Source: Saccharothrix sp. ALI-22-I (GTDB lineage: Bacteria; Actinomycetota; Actinomycetes; Mycobacteriales; Pseudonocardiaceae). Taken from it: DNA of 64,000 nucleotides. The position numbers and the translations under genes were made by a program. This document shows positions 53,242 to 61,848 of this stretch, piece by piece. A model generated the notes under the pieces. The model saw only the letters and a list, made by a program, of their open reading frames with translations, was not told the DNA's origin and did no database searches. Where the stretch lies: positions 25,776 to 89,775 of the forward strand of contig NZ_MTQP01000038.1 in the NCBI RefSeq assembly GCF_001984175.1, written 5' to 3'. Every line of letters begins with the position of its first letter. Position 1 is the stretch's first letter.

Positions 53242-56200
53242 TCAGTCCCACCACGTGCCGACTTTGGTCAACGCCGAGGCGAACGCCTTCAACGCCGCCG
53301 GCCGGGGCACGCCCGAGGGTGTTCCCATAGCCGCGAGGGCCGCCACCTCGTGGACCTGCACGGGGCGCGGGTGCACGGAGACGGTCCGGAGGGCGTCCCT
53401 CCACGTCGGGTGGACGGTGTCGAAGTCGATGGCCTCCGGCCACGTCGCGAACGCCTTCGCCAGGCCGGCCAGAGCGGTGCGTCGCGGCGTGGGCGACCAC
53501 ATGTCCACGATGGCCCTCAGCACCCTCGGGACGAGTTCGGGGACCGGCCTCGGGGTGTGGGCGATCTTCTCGACGGCCGCGTCCCGGTCGCGGGCGTCGG
53601 TCGGTGTCGTGGCGAGGTCGAGCGCTTCGGCGAGGAGGTCGCGCCGCCGCGCGGCAGGGGCGCGGAGGGCCAGCGACAACAGCAGCGGGACCGCCACGGC
53701 GGCGGGCAACTCCCGGACGAACGAGTGCAGGTCGACGATCACCTCGTCCTCGGTCGGCGTCACCCTACTGGTGAGCAGTTTCGCCAGCACGGTCTCGCGC
53801 TCGACCGGGTCGGCCTCGTGGAGCGCCTCGACGACCAGCTCCCAGAGGTGGCGGCGGTCGGTGCGTTGCCGCCCGATCATGCCCGCGAGCGCCGCCACCC
53901 GGTCCGCCGGGTCGTCGATCGACCGGATCGCGTCCTCCAGCAGGGGCAGGTCGTCGGACCTCACCGTGCCGATCACCTTCAGCAGCACGACGCCGCGCCG
54001 CTCGCGGTACTCGGGGGACCGCGCGGCGAGGTGGCGGACAAGCTCCGCTGCCACCCTCGGCCGCCACTCGCGCGGTCCCCAGCGGTACAGGTCGCGCAAC
54101 CCGTCGAGGTGCGTCGCGACCCGTCGGATCACCCGCGTCGCCAGCCGGTCGCGGCCGGCCGGCGGCGTGCGGGCGAGGACGTGGTGCAACGCGTCGAACG
54201 GGATCTCCTTCACCGGATGGGCCAGCGCCGCTTCCAGCAGCCGGGCCGTGAGATCGGCCGGGTACACCCCCTCGACCGCGTTGTGGAGCAGGAACTTCGC
54301 ATGGCAGTCCAGCCCTCGTGCGTGCTCGACGACCGCCGGGCGGAGGTCCTCCGGCACCTCCGGCGCCAGGCTGAGCAAGCTGTTCACCGACAGGTCCTCC
54401 GTCAGCACGACCGGGAGCAGGCGGCGGCGCGCCTCGGAGGGCAGCCGGCCGAACTCGTGCGCGATCGCCGACGGGAGCGAGAAGCTGTCGGCCCGGAAGT
54501 CGTAGAAGCGCAGGAAGGGGCGACGGTGGTGTGGCGGCGGGAGCGATCGCGCCTTGCCGACGGCCGCCACGACCTGCTCCGGGGGGAGGTGGCGGATCAG
54601 CGCCAGCCACGGCGTCGCGTCCGTGGCGTGCTCCTCCACCAACGAGGTCAGGTCGGCGACGATGTCCTCCGGCAGCCCGGTCGGCAGTGCGGTGAACAGC
54701 GCCGTCACCGGGTTGTACTCGTTCGGCCGGAAGACGCGGAGCAAGCTGCGGACCGCGGTGTGCTTGGACTCCTCGCACGACAGCAGCGGCAGGATTCCGC
54801 GGAACTTGTTGGCACGGTCCCACTCGTCCGGTAGTTCGCCCACTGTCGTGAACAACGCGTCGTCCAACTCCTTGCCGATCCGGTCCTTCGCGCGCGAGTC
54901 CGTGAGGGACCGGAGGACGGCGAGCCGGGCCTCCACGTCGTCGATCGACAGGGCCTCCGCGAGCGCGCGGCGCAGGCACTCCTCCTGCCGGTCCGCGGGC
55001 GCGATGTCGGCCACGACCTGGTACGCGGAGACGCGCGTCGCGACGGGTTCGATGGCCGCGCAGACCTCCAGCGCCGGGTCCACCACGGCCGGGTCCAGGC
55101 CGGCGCCGATCTTCTTCAGCACCGCCAACGTCTCCGGCTCGGGCAGGAAGTGCCGGCACAGGTCCACGTAGGCCGCTTGCGGTGCGGCCCGGTCGCCGTC
55201 GGGCAGGCGTTCGATGGTGTACGCCAGGGCGGCGAGCCGGTCGCGGACGTCGCTGGCGGTCTCCGCGGACCGGAGGGCTTCGCGCAGCAGGTCGCTCCGG
55301 GCGGCGCCCGTGTGGCAGCGGGCCAGGAGGGTCAGCACGTGGGCGCGGTCCTCGTGGTCCAACAACTGGGTCTCGTGCAGGACCTCGGCGACCGCCTCGG
55401 GCGAAGCCCCGACACCGTCGAACGCGAGCAGGTGTGCCGCGACCCGGGTACGACGGGACGAGTTCTCGACGGACCGCGACAACCGCAGCGCCTGGGCCCG
55501 CGCACCCGGTGACAGCGACTCGACCCAGTGGGGCACCAAGGGCTTCGCGCCCAACACCGCGTGCATCCGCGCGAGGAGGACCGGGTCCGTGGACTCGTGG
55601 TCCTCCGCGACCCACCGACGGGCCTTGATCAACAGGCTCGCCGCCGCGCGCTGGTCGCCCATCGTGGCCAGCGCTTCCAACGCCCGGCCCCGGTAGTGGA
55701 GGCGGTGGTTCGCGAGCGGCACCAGGACGCGGGCGGCGTCGTCGTGGTCGCGGGGCACGGCGTCCGCGATCGGCGAGGCGAGGTCCAGCACGCGGTCGGG
55801 ATCGGGCGCGTGAGCGGCGAGCGCGCACAGGGCCTTCACCGCATCGACCCGGTTCGGCAGGAGGGCCGCCAGCGAGATCGCCCGTGCCATCGCCTCGTCG
55901 GTGAGGAACTCCGCGCACAGGAGCAGGCCGCGCCCGCGTTCCCGATCGTCGGCCACGGCGGTGAGGTCCGACAGCACGGCCTCGGCGAGGTGCGCGCGCT
56001 CGGCCCCGGGCAGGCGGGAGCCGACCGCCGCGAGCGCCCAGGCCCGCGACTGCGGCTCCGGCAACGACTCCGCGAGGGCCCGCGCCCGCAGCAGCGAGGG
56101 TCCGCTCAGCAGCGGGACGAGGTGCGTGATCACGTAGGCGCGGGACTGCGGGCGGCGCAACGTGGCCGCGATGGCCAGGCACTCGTCCAACCACGCCGCC

Positions 56201-58419
56201 GGCAGCACGGGCGCGAGCGCGACCACGGCGTCCGCCCGGCGGAACTCCTCGGTCATCCGACGGCAGATCGCCAGCGCCTGCGCCGCCGTCAGCACGCCCT
56301 CCCGGACCGCGTCGCCCAGCAGCTCCGGCGGCACCTTGTTGCTGCGGGCCGCGACGCTGCCGCGGGCCAACGCGCCGACGAACATGGTCTCCACGGCCCG
56401 TTCGCGCTTGGCCTCGCTTCCGCGGCCCACCTCCACCTCGGCCCGCCGCCAGGCGCGTTCGCAGTCGTTGAGGAAACCGGCGTCGGTGCCATCGATCGCG
56501 TGCCAGGCGTCCAACCACGCGGTGTCCAGCAACGCGAACAGGTCCTCGCTCGGCGCGTGCGCGGCCTCCAGGTGGGCGCCGTGGAAGTTCAGGACGTAGG
56601 TGGACACCGACGCCGGCTCGCGCGTCCCGGCCCGCAGCTGTGCGAGCGTCCGCCGGCCGTAGTCGAGGAACCGCGAGGTCCACTTCTCCCGCTCGCGCCG
56701 CCCCATCATCTCGTGGAAGAACATCGCGAACCGTGGGTGGGAGAACACGAACCCCTGCCGCACGCCGTCGCCGATGACGAACCGCTCGACGTCCTTGAGC
56801 AGCCAGGTCAGCGCGAAGCCGGTCGGCGCGTCGGGGTTCAGCTCGGCCAGGTCGTCCACGGTCAGCGGCCCGAGCGCGGAGGCGAGGGCGTCGAGGAAGT
56901 CCTGGAGGTCGCGCTGCCGCTCGGCCGGCTGGTGGCCACGTGCCCGCCACACCCGTTCCAGCTCCCGCCGCCACCGGTCGAAGTAGCCGCGCATGCCCTT
57001 GTCGATCGACGGCAGCTCCTCGGCGGTCAGCCCGGTGGCGTCGCCGCCGCGCTCGCGCAACTCGTCCACGTAGAGCCGAACCAGCAGCGGGTCGCCCTCG
57101 CTGAGGCGGTGCAGCTCGCCGACGAGGTCCACCCGGGTCACCAGGTGCGCCAGCGGGTTGCCCATCGCCAGCAGCACGTCGCTGACCCCGGCCTGGTCGA
57201 GCGGCGGCAGCGCGACGCTGTCGGCCAGGGCTGGGCTCGACCAGTTCAACCGGGTGCGCCAGCCGGTCTCGTCGGTGTCGCCGGCGACGAACCGCGCCGA
57301 GACCAGCACTCGGACCCCAGGCGGCGGGTTGGCGGGGAACAGGTGCGCGCCGGGCTCCCAGTCCGTCGCCTCGTCCAACCCGTCGAGCACGACCAGCAGC
57401 GGCTTGTCCCCGCGGGGTGTGCGCCGGAGGTGGGTGGTGATCTCGGCCTGCCACTGCTCCGCCGTGCGCTCGGCGGTCGTGACGGCGTCGCCGTGGTAGT
57501 CGGCCAGGCGGGCGGCCAGGGCGGGCAGGGAGACGCCGGCCTGCGCGGTGCCGAAGCGCAGGCTGATCGGGACGAACACGACGTGCGCGAGCCCGAGGGT
57601 GGACACGTGTGCCGCCCACCGGGACAGCAGCGCCGACTTGCCCCGGCCGGCTTCGGCGGTGACCAGCGCGTAGGGCGCGGCGTCGGCGTCGGTCAGCCAC
57701 GCGGTGAGCTTGGCCAGCTGCGGACCGCGCCCGCCGAACGGCACCGGTTCGCCCGTGCGCCCCAGGTACTCGACGAGGAAGTTCTCGATCCACGCGGCGT
57801 AGTCGGCGCCGAGCCCAGCCAGGCCCTCCAGAAGGCGGGGGATGACCTCCGCGCCCGGCGCGAGGCCGAACCGGTCCACCACGTACTGGATCGGCACCGC
57901 GTACAGGACGTTGGACGCCTCCGCCTGGCCGCGCCCCTGCCGGTGCGGCACCTGCTCGACCAGGACGCCGACCACCCCGCCCGCCGGCCCGTCCACGACC
58001 ACGGCGCTGCCCGAGTAGCCCCGGTAGCTGCCCAGCACCTGATCGACCCGCAGTTGCAGCAGCTCGACCGGCGTGCCGCCGCGGTTGACCACCGTGCGCG
58101 CCAAGTCCGTGACGGTCCCGGTGAGCCGCGGGTCGTTGCCCAGCGGTTGCGCGGTGACGCGCCAGGACGCGCCCGCCCGGGCCTGGGCGACGACGAACGC
58201 CCCGTCCAGCGGGGTGTCGAGGAACAGGACGGCGACGTCGTGCTCCGGGTCGCGCTCGATCCGGGCGACGTGCGCCTGCGCGCCGCGCCGGGGCTGGAAC
58301 ACGACGTCCGCCGGGTCCGCGTCGCGCACGACGTGGTCGGCGGTGACGACCGCGGTGGGCGCGATCGCGAAGCCGCTGCCCACCATCCGCCCGCCGGCCT
58401 GCACCCGACCGTCGCTCAT
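53242..58419 (-). CDS. Trypsin-like protease fused to NACHT-type NTPase and long helical repeat region, 1725 aa
   Basis: Domains in order: a trypsin-like serine protease (about 1-190) with His in VVTADHVV (~33), Asp in EHDVAVLFL (~63) and Ser in YRGYSGSAVV (~137), so the triad is complete; a NACHT/STAND NTPase (about 220-560) with Walker A AEAGRGKSALLSRW and Walker B LLVVLDGLDEATDW; then roughly 1100 residues of helical repeats of the HEAT/TPR kind. There is no signal peptide. Such proteins are known from analyses of actinobacterial NTP-dependent conflict systems: the repeat part is thought to sense a trigger, the NTPase to oligomerise and the protease to act as effector. That role is inferred here. 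It diverges, 81 bp away, from a trypsin-co-occurring-domain gene. A second frame open over much of this gene is a GC-rich shadow. Confidence 0.88.
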   Translation of the reverse strand: MSDGRVQAGGRMVGSGFAIAPTAVVTADHVVRDADPADVVFQPRRGAQAHVARIERDPEHDVAVLFLDTPLDGAFVVAQARAGASWRVTAQPLGNDPRLTGTVTDLARTVVNRGGTPVELLQLRVDQVLGSYRGYSGSAVVVDGPAGGVVGVLVEQVPHRQGRGQAEASNVLYAVPIQYVVDRFGLAPGAEVIPRLLEGLAGLGADYAAWIENFLVEYLGRTGEPVPFGGRGPQLAKLTAWLTDADAAPYALVTAEAGRGKSALLSRWAAHVSTLGLAHVVFVPISLRFGTAQAGVSLPALAARLADYHGDAVTTAERTAEQWQAEITTHLRRTPRGDKPLLVVLDGLDEATDWEPGAHLFPANPPPGVRVLVSARFVAGDTDETGWRTRLNWSSPALADSVALPPLDQAGVSDVLLAMGNPLAHLVTRVDLVGELHRLSEGDPLLVRLYVDELRERGGDATGLTAEELPSIDKGMRGYFDRWRRELERVWRARGHQPAERQRDLQDFLDALASALGPLTVDDLAELNPDAPTGFALTWLLKDVERFVIGDGVRQGFVFSHPRFAMFFHEMMGRREREKWTSRFLDYGRRTLAQLRAGTREPASVSTYVLNFHGAHLEAAHAPSEDLFALLDTAWLDAWHAIDGTDAGFLNDCERAWRRAEVEVGRGSEAKRERAVETMFVGALARGSVAARSNKVPPELLGDAVREGVLTAAQALAICRRMTEEFRRADAVVALAPVLPAAWLDECLAIAATLRRPQSRAYVITHLVPLLSGPSLLRARALAESLPEPQSRAWALAAVGSRLPGAERAHLAEAVLSDLTAVADDRERGRGLLLCAEFLTDEAMARAISLAALLPNRVDAVKALCALAAHAPDPDRVLDLASPIADAVPRDHDDAARVLVPLANHRLHYRGRALEALATMGDQRAAASLLIKARRWVAEDHESTDPVLLARMHAVLGAKPLVPHWVESLSPGARAQALRLSRSVENSSRRTRVAAHLLAFDGVGASPEAVAEVLHETQLLDHEDRAHVLTLLARCHTGAARSDLLREALRSAETASDVRDRLAALAYTIERLPDGDRAAPQAAYVDLCRHFLPEPETLAVLKKIGAGLDPAVVDPALEVCAAIEPVATRVSAYQVVADIAPADRQEECLRRALAEALSIDDVEARLAVLRSLTDSRAKDRIGKELDDALFTTVGELPDEWDRANKFRGILPLLSCEESKHTAVRSLLRVFRPNEYNPVTALFTALPTGLPEDIVADLTSLVEEHATDATPWLALIRHLPPEQVVAAVGKARSLPPPHHRRPFLRFYDFRADSFSLPSAIAHEFGRLPSEARRRLLPVVLTEDLSVNSLLSLAPEVPEDLRPAVVEHARGLDCHAKFLLHNAVEGVYPADLTARLLEAALAHPVKEIPFDALHHVLARTPPAGRDRLATRVIRRVATHLDGLRDLYRWGPREWRPRVAAELVRHLAARSPEYRERRGVVLLKVIGTVRSDDLPLLEDAIRSIDDPADRVAALAGMIGRQRTDRRHLWELVVEALHEADPVERETVLAKLLTSRVTPTEDEVIVDLHSFVRELPAAVAVPLLLSLALRAPAARRRDLLAEALDLATTPTDARDRDAAVEKIAHTPRPVPELVPRVLRAIVDMWSPTPRRTALAGLAKAFATWPEAIDFDTVHPTWRDALRTVSVHPRPVQVHEVAALAAMGTPSGVPRPAALKAFASALTKVGTWWD

Positions 58420-58500
58420 CTGCCAAGATTACGACCCGCGCCCGGCGGCGGCAGGGGGCCCGGCGATGTATTCCCCGTTGATGCACAAGGGAGTTCGGCG

Positions 58501-58815
58501 ATGGCGGAGTTGGACGACGAGCCGGTGCTGGTCCAGGTCGTGGACGTGCAGGCCGGGCGGGAGATCGCGTGGGGCTCGAACGCCGCCGCCCGGCTCGGCG
58601 ACCGGGTGGACGAGATCCGCAAGGCGATCGTTGCGGGCACGCGCGCGGTGTCGGCGGGGTTGTCCGACCTGTCGGTCGCGGAGGAGTGGGAGGTCGGCGA
58701 GGTGTCGGCGACCTTCGGCATTACATTGACCGCCGAGGCCGGGGTGCTGCTGTCGCGCGCCGGGGCGGAGGCGACCTTCGAGGTGTCCGTGACCTTCCAG
58801 CGCAGCGAGGGCTGA
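58501..58815 (+). CDS. Trypsin-co-occurring domain protein (Trypco1, CU044_2847 family), 104 aa
   Basis: A small single-domain protein: MAELDDEPVLVQVVDV, a helical middle (VDEIRKAIVAG), then EEWEVGEVSATFGITLTAEA and FEVSVTFQR, the beta-rich end typical of the CU044_2847 family. The family is named for its association with trypsin-like proteases in conflict-system loci. Its biochemical role is not known; it may be a partner, adaptor or inhibitor of the protease. AAGGGAG sits 7 nt before the ATG. It is head to head with the trypsin-NACHT gene, so the two likely share a regulatory region of 81 bp. Confidence 0.85.
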   Translation: MAELDDEPVLVQVVDVQAGREIAWGSNAAARLGDRVDEIRKAIVAGTRAVSAGLSDLSVAEEWEVGEVSATFGITLTAEAGVLLSRAGAEATFEVSVTFQRSEG

Positions 58816-58967
58816 CCCGTCTGCGCTTGCCGGACATGAGGGCCGGCCCCGCCCGCTGCTGGAGCCGCAGCGTCAGCCAACACCAACCCGCACGCACTCC
58901 CATGCTTGATGAGCGGATGTGTCTGCGTAGCGCATCGCATCCGGCGCGCGCAGCCGGCGCTTGTCCC

Positions 58968-59915
58968 TCAGTCGGCCTCGGGCGACGGCACGACGTGCTC
59001 CGCGTCCCTGACGGAGCGGGGTAGCCCGAGGTTGTCGCCGGTCGCGGCCCAGCTGGCCAGCAGGCGCAGGGCGTCCTGCGTGGGCGATCCGGGCTCGGCG
59101 GTGTAGGTGAGAAGGCTCTGGCCGGTGTCGGCGGGCAGGGCCAAGGACTCGAAGGCCAGGTCGAGGTCGCCGACGACGGGATGGTGGACGAGCTTCACAC
59201 CGCTGGTGTGGATACGGACGTTGTGCGCGGCCCAGCGCCGGCGGAACTCCTCGCTGCGGGTGGAGAGCTGCCCGATCAGGTCCGAGAGGTCCCGGTCGTG
59301 AGGATCGCGGCCGGCTTCGGCGCGCAGCAGGGCGACGGTGTCGCTGGCGGCCTTGTCGTAGTCGCGGAAGAACTCGGTCGCGTACGGGTCGAGGAAGACG
59401 AACCTGGCGGTGTTAGCCGGTCGAGCGGGGTCGGCGTAGACCGGCGAGTACAGCGCTACCCCGAGGTCGTTGGCGGCCAGGACGTCGAGTCGGCCGTTGA
59501 CCACGAAGGCAGCTGCGCCGGTCATGGTGTCGAGGAGGCGCTGGACGGTGGGCCGGACCCGCTGACGGGCGGGGCGTTGCCGTGGCGGGCGGGTGCTGCC
59601 CGCGGTGCGGAGCAGGTCCTCAAGGTGCGCTCGCTCAGCCTCGTCGAGCTGCAGGGCGTGCGCAAGGCCGTCGATCACGCTGTCGGAGACACCGGTTGCA
59701 TTGCCGCGCTCGAGCTTGGTCATGTACTCCGGGGAGATCCCGGCCAGGCTTGCGACCTCGGAGCGGCGCAGCCCGGGCACCCGGCGGCGGTCTCCGCCAT
59801 ACACGGGCAGCCCGGCCTGCTCGGGACTGATCCGGGCCCGGCGGGTGGTGAGGAACTCGCGGATCTGGGCGCGGACGTCGCCTCGCACGTCGCGATGGTC
59901 GTTCCTCTCTGCCAT
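58968..59915 (-). CDS. XRE-family transcriptional regulator with MmyB-type ligand-binding domain, 315 aa
   Basis: The N-terminal helix-turn-helix of the Cro/CI class (about residues 15-95) shows GLRRSEVASLAGIS and YMTKLERGNATGVS, a form typical of MmyB-like regulators. The remaining ~190 residues match the MmyB ligand-binding domain (FVVNGRLDVLAANDLG, ARFVFLDPYATEFF, GVKLVHHPVVGDLDL, TYTAEPGSPTQDALRLL). It probably represses or activates nearby redox genes in response to a small hydrophobic ligand, as proposed for the family, which often lies beside SDR genes. It is divergent from the hydrolase at 60090 and convergent with the Trypco1 gene. Confidence 0.9.
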   Translation of the reverse strand: MAERNDHRDVRGDVRAQIREFLTTRRARISPEQAGLPVYGGDRRRVPGLRRSEVASLAGISPEYMTKLERGNATGVSDSVIDGLAHALQLDEAERAHLEDLLRTAGSTRPPRQRPARQRVRPTVQRLLDTMTGAAAFVVNGRLDVLAANDLGVALYSPVYADPARPANTARFVFLDPYATEFFRDYDKAASDTVALLRAEAGRDPHDRDLSDLIGQLSTRSEEFRRRWAAHNVRIHTSGVKLVHHPVVGDLDLAFESLALPADTGQSLLTYTAEPGSPTQDALRLLASWAATGDNLGLPRSVRDAEHVVPSPEAD

Positions 59916-59959
59916 GCCTCGACTCTACGGGCGGTTCGGGCGGCCTGGGGGTCTCTGTC

Positions 59960-60066
59960 GGTACCCCTCTCGCAGGGTCTCCCGCCAACCGGTCACGGCT
60001 GATTCCGTAATAGACGCCACCGGCGACGACGCGGTGGCCCTACAGGCAGAACCCCATCCCACCCAG
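59960..60066 (+). promoter_or_regulatory. Repeated regulatory element, copy 1 (upstream of the hydrolase)
   Basis: Two blocks here, 59960-59983 and 60031-60066, recur in the same order at 61719-61742 and 61788-61823. The first block is identical in both copies and contains the dyad ACCC-N8-GGGT; the second differs at one base. The stretch between is loosely conserved around TTCCGTA. The second block ends 23 nt before the ATG. It is likely a promoter plus operator, perhaps for the adjacent MmyB-type regulator. Confidence 0.7.
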
Positions 60067-60089
60067 ACCAGCGATTCAGGAGTTGCACG

Positions 60090-61250
60090 ATGGCAAACAG
60101 GCTGCCCCGCAGCACACGGACATTGTCGACCAGGAGGGGTTTGGTCCTTGGTGTCGCCCTGACGAGTCTTGCGACCCCCATCGCATTCGCCAGCAGCGAG
60201 AGTTCCGGTTCGGGCACTTCGGTTGCCAATGCGGGCGCCGCCACAAATGCCAATGCGGGCGCTACCGCAAACCAGGCGACGATCACCAGCCTGGCGGACT
60301 TCGAAAGGACGGTCCGCGAAGACCGCAGCATCACGCGCAAGGCGGTCACGTTCAAGAACGGGGAACTCGACATGGCCGGCGTGCAGTTCGCGCCGGCCAG
60401 GATGAAGCCGGGCAAGAAGTACCCGGCGGTCGTCGTCGTGCATCCGGCCGGCGGAATCAAGGAACAGACCGCAAGTCTTTACGCTTATCGACTGGCGCAG
60501 CAGGGTTACATCGCGCTGGCCTATGATGCGTCCCATCAGGGGCAGAGCGAGGGGCAGCCACGTCTGCTCGAAGACCCCGCGAAGCGGGTGGAAGACGTAC
60601 GCGGCGCGGTCGACTACCTCACTACGCTTCCCGCTGTTGACCGTGAGAAGATCGCAGCTCTCGGCATTTGCGCCAGCGGCGGATACGCGATCAACGCCAC
60701 GATGACCGACCACCGCGTCAAGGCTGTCGCCGGCGTGGCCGCGTTCAATTACGGTGATGGTCTCCGTCTGGGCTGGCGGGGAGCGGGAACCGCGGAGGAG
60801 TTGCGCGCCGGTCTTGAGGATGTCGCTCAGGAGCGCACAGCAGTGGCCAACGGCGCTCAGCCCACGATGCTTCCGTACGTGCCCGACTCGGTCGAGGGTG
60901 TCACCGAGCCCGACATGGTGGAAGCCAGCGAGTACTACAGGCAAGCGGACAGGTGGCGGCATGAGAACTCGCCGAACCGTTTCCTGAAGAGCAGCACGGA
61001 CAAGATCTACGCGTTCGACGCCTTCGACGGTATCGAGACCTTGCTGACACAGCCGCTTCTGTTGATCGCCGGTAGCGAGGCCGGCTCGAAGTGGCACAGC
61101 GATCGGGCGTACAAGGAGGCGACGAGCGAAAAGGAACTCTTCGTCGTCCCGGGCGGTACTCACATGAGCATGTACGACAAGGACGTGAACAAGGCGATGC
61201 CCAAGCTGCTGGAGTTCTTCGGCAAGCAGCTCAAGCACTCCGCAAACTGA
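60090..61250 (+). CDS. Secreted alpha/beta hydrolase, dienelactone-hydrolase-like, 386 aa
   Basis: Predicted exported hydrolase. The N-terminus has basic residues and a hydrophobic core (RRGLVLGVALTSLATPIAFA) with a likely cleavage after FAS. An Ala/Asn/Thr-rich linker follows to about residue 65. The alpha/beta hydrolase fold follows: the nucleophile elbow GICASGGY near 192 has Cys at the nucleophile position, as in dienelactone hydrolases; the oxyanion-side motif is VHPAGG near 116; the catalytic His is in GGTHMSMY near 361. The substrate cannot be deduced. CAGGAG stands 7 nt before the ATG. The upstream element is shared with the SDR gene at 61849, and the gene is divergent from the XRE/MmyB regulator. 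A hairpin follows the stop. Confidence 0.8.
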   Translation: MANRLPRSTRTLSTRRGLVLGVALTSLATPIAFASSESSGSGTSVANAGAATNANAGATANQATITSLADFERTVREDRSITRKAVTFKNGELDMAGVQFAPARMKPGKKYPAVVVVHPAGGIKEQTASLYAYRLAQQGYIALAYDASHQGQSEGQPRLLEDPAKRVEDVRGAVDYLTTLPAVDREKIAALGICASGGYAINATMTDHRVKAVAGVAAFNYGDGLRLGWRGAGTAEELRAGLEDVAQERTAVANGAQPTMLPYVPDSVEGVTEPDMVEASEYYRQADRWRHENSPNRFLKSSTDKIYAFDAFDGIETLLTQPLLLIAGSEAGSKWHSDRAYKEATSEKELFVVPGGTHMSMYDKDVNKAMPKLLEFFGKQLKHSAN

Positions 61251-61259
61251 CCTCGGTCA

Positions 61260-61306
61260 ACGGAACACCGGCGAGACGATTTCGGTCGTGTTCACCGGTG
61301 TTCCGT
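61260..61306 (+). terminator. Probable hairpin terminator after the hydrolase gene
   Basis: A 12-bp perfect inverted repeat (ACGGAACACCGG and its complement) spans 61260-61271 and 61295-61306, with a 23-nt loop. It begins 10 nt after the stop codon. There is no T tract, which is common in high-GC actinobacteria. Confidence 0.5.
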
Positions 61307-61529
61307 CGAGGTGTTCCGTGAACCGTCCCGGTGATCTCGATCTGTGGAAAGTTCGGGGACGGGTCGTTCACTTCGCGACTGGCACCCAAGGAAGCCGCCA
61401 GCCCGGGCCTCCGACGAGATGATCGCCAGCCACTTTTCCAGGATTCGTTCCGAGGCTGCTCAAGCGTGGCGAAGGTCCGTGCGGGAATTCGTTCCGGGGT
61501 GCCCGTGAGGGAGGCTGCAGACCTGGCTT
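61307..61529. other. Spacer with no recognisable gene
   Basis: No start, domain or family is visible on either strand. It is probably degraded coding DNA continuous with the integrase-like remnant that follows. Confidence 0.35.
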
Positions 61530-61705
61530 TGGAGTGGCTTTGGAGAGGTTTCAGCACCAGCGCGGCGCGGCCAGGCACCCTCACGAACTGACCAAGCCGA
61601 CGCCCATCGCGGTTCTGGCCGAGGCGCTGCGCTACTCCCCTCCACCGTCGAGTGTCGCGCCGTCGACGCTGCCACTGCCTACACCCGGTACGTCGGGCGG
61701 GTGTC
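61530..61705 (+). pseudogene. C-terminal remnant of an integrase-like gene
   Basis: One frame reads HELTKPTPIAVLAEALRYSP. After a one-base shift another continues STVECRAVDAATAYTRYVGR. Together they resemble the end of actinobacterial tyrosine-recombinase-type integrases, where a helix reading roughly ALGYSP-T-ERHAVDAATAYARYV is common (recalled, not searched). The catalytic part is missing. Confidence 0.4.
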
Positions 61706-61718
61706 GGGGGTTCCTGTT

Positions 61719-61823
61719 GGTACCCCTCTCGCAGGGTCTCCCATCTGCCGGACGCGACTGGTTCCGTAGTGGTGCCGCGCCGATGAGGCGGTGGCCCTAC
61801 AGGCAGAACCCCATCCCATCCAG
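61719..61823 (+). promoter_or_regulatory. Repeated regulatory element, copy 2 (upstream of the SDR gene)
   Basis: Second copy of the two-block element described at 59960-60066. The first block (61719-61742) is identical and the second (61788-61823) has one mismatch. The spacing differs by two bases, and block 2 ends 25 nt before the SDR start codon. Confidence 0.7.
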
Positions 61824-61848
61824 TACCAGACAGAGGAACAGCACTGCC

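Noticed and set aside
53765..58486. Second minus-strand frame of 1573 codons over the trypsin-NACHT gene
   Set aside because: The translation is an Arg/Gly/Ala-rich low-complexity string. The other frame has the protease triad, Walker motifs and a proper start.
55528..58815. Plus-strand frame of 1095 codons ending in the Trypco1 protein
   Set aside because: Only the last 104 codons, from the ATG at 58501, are a real gene; the rest is antisense to the trypsin-NACHT gene.
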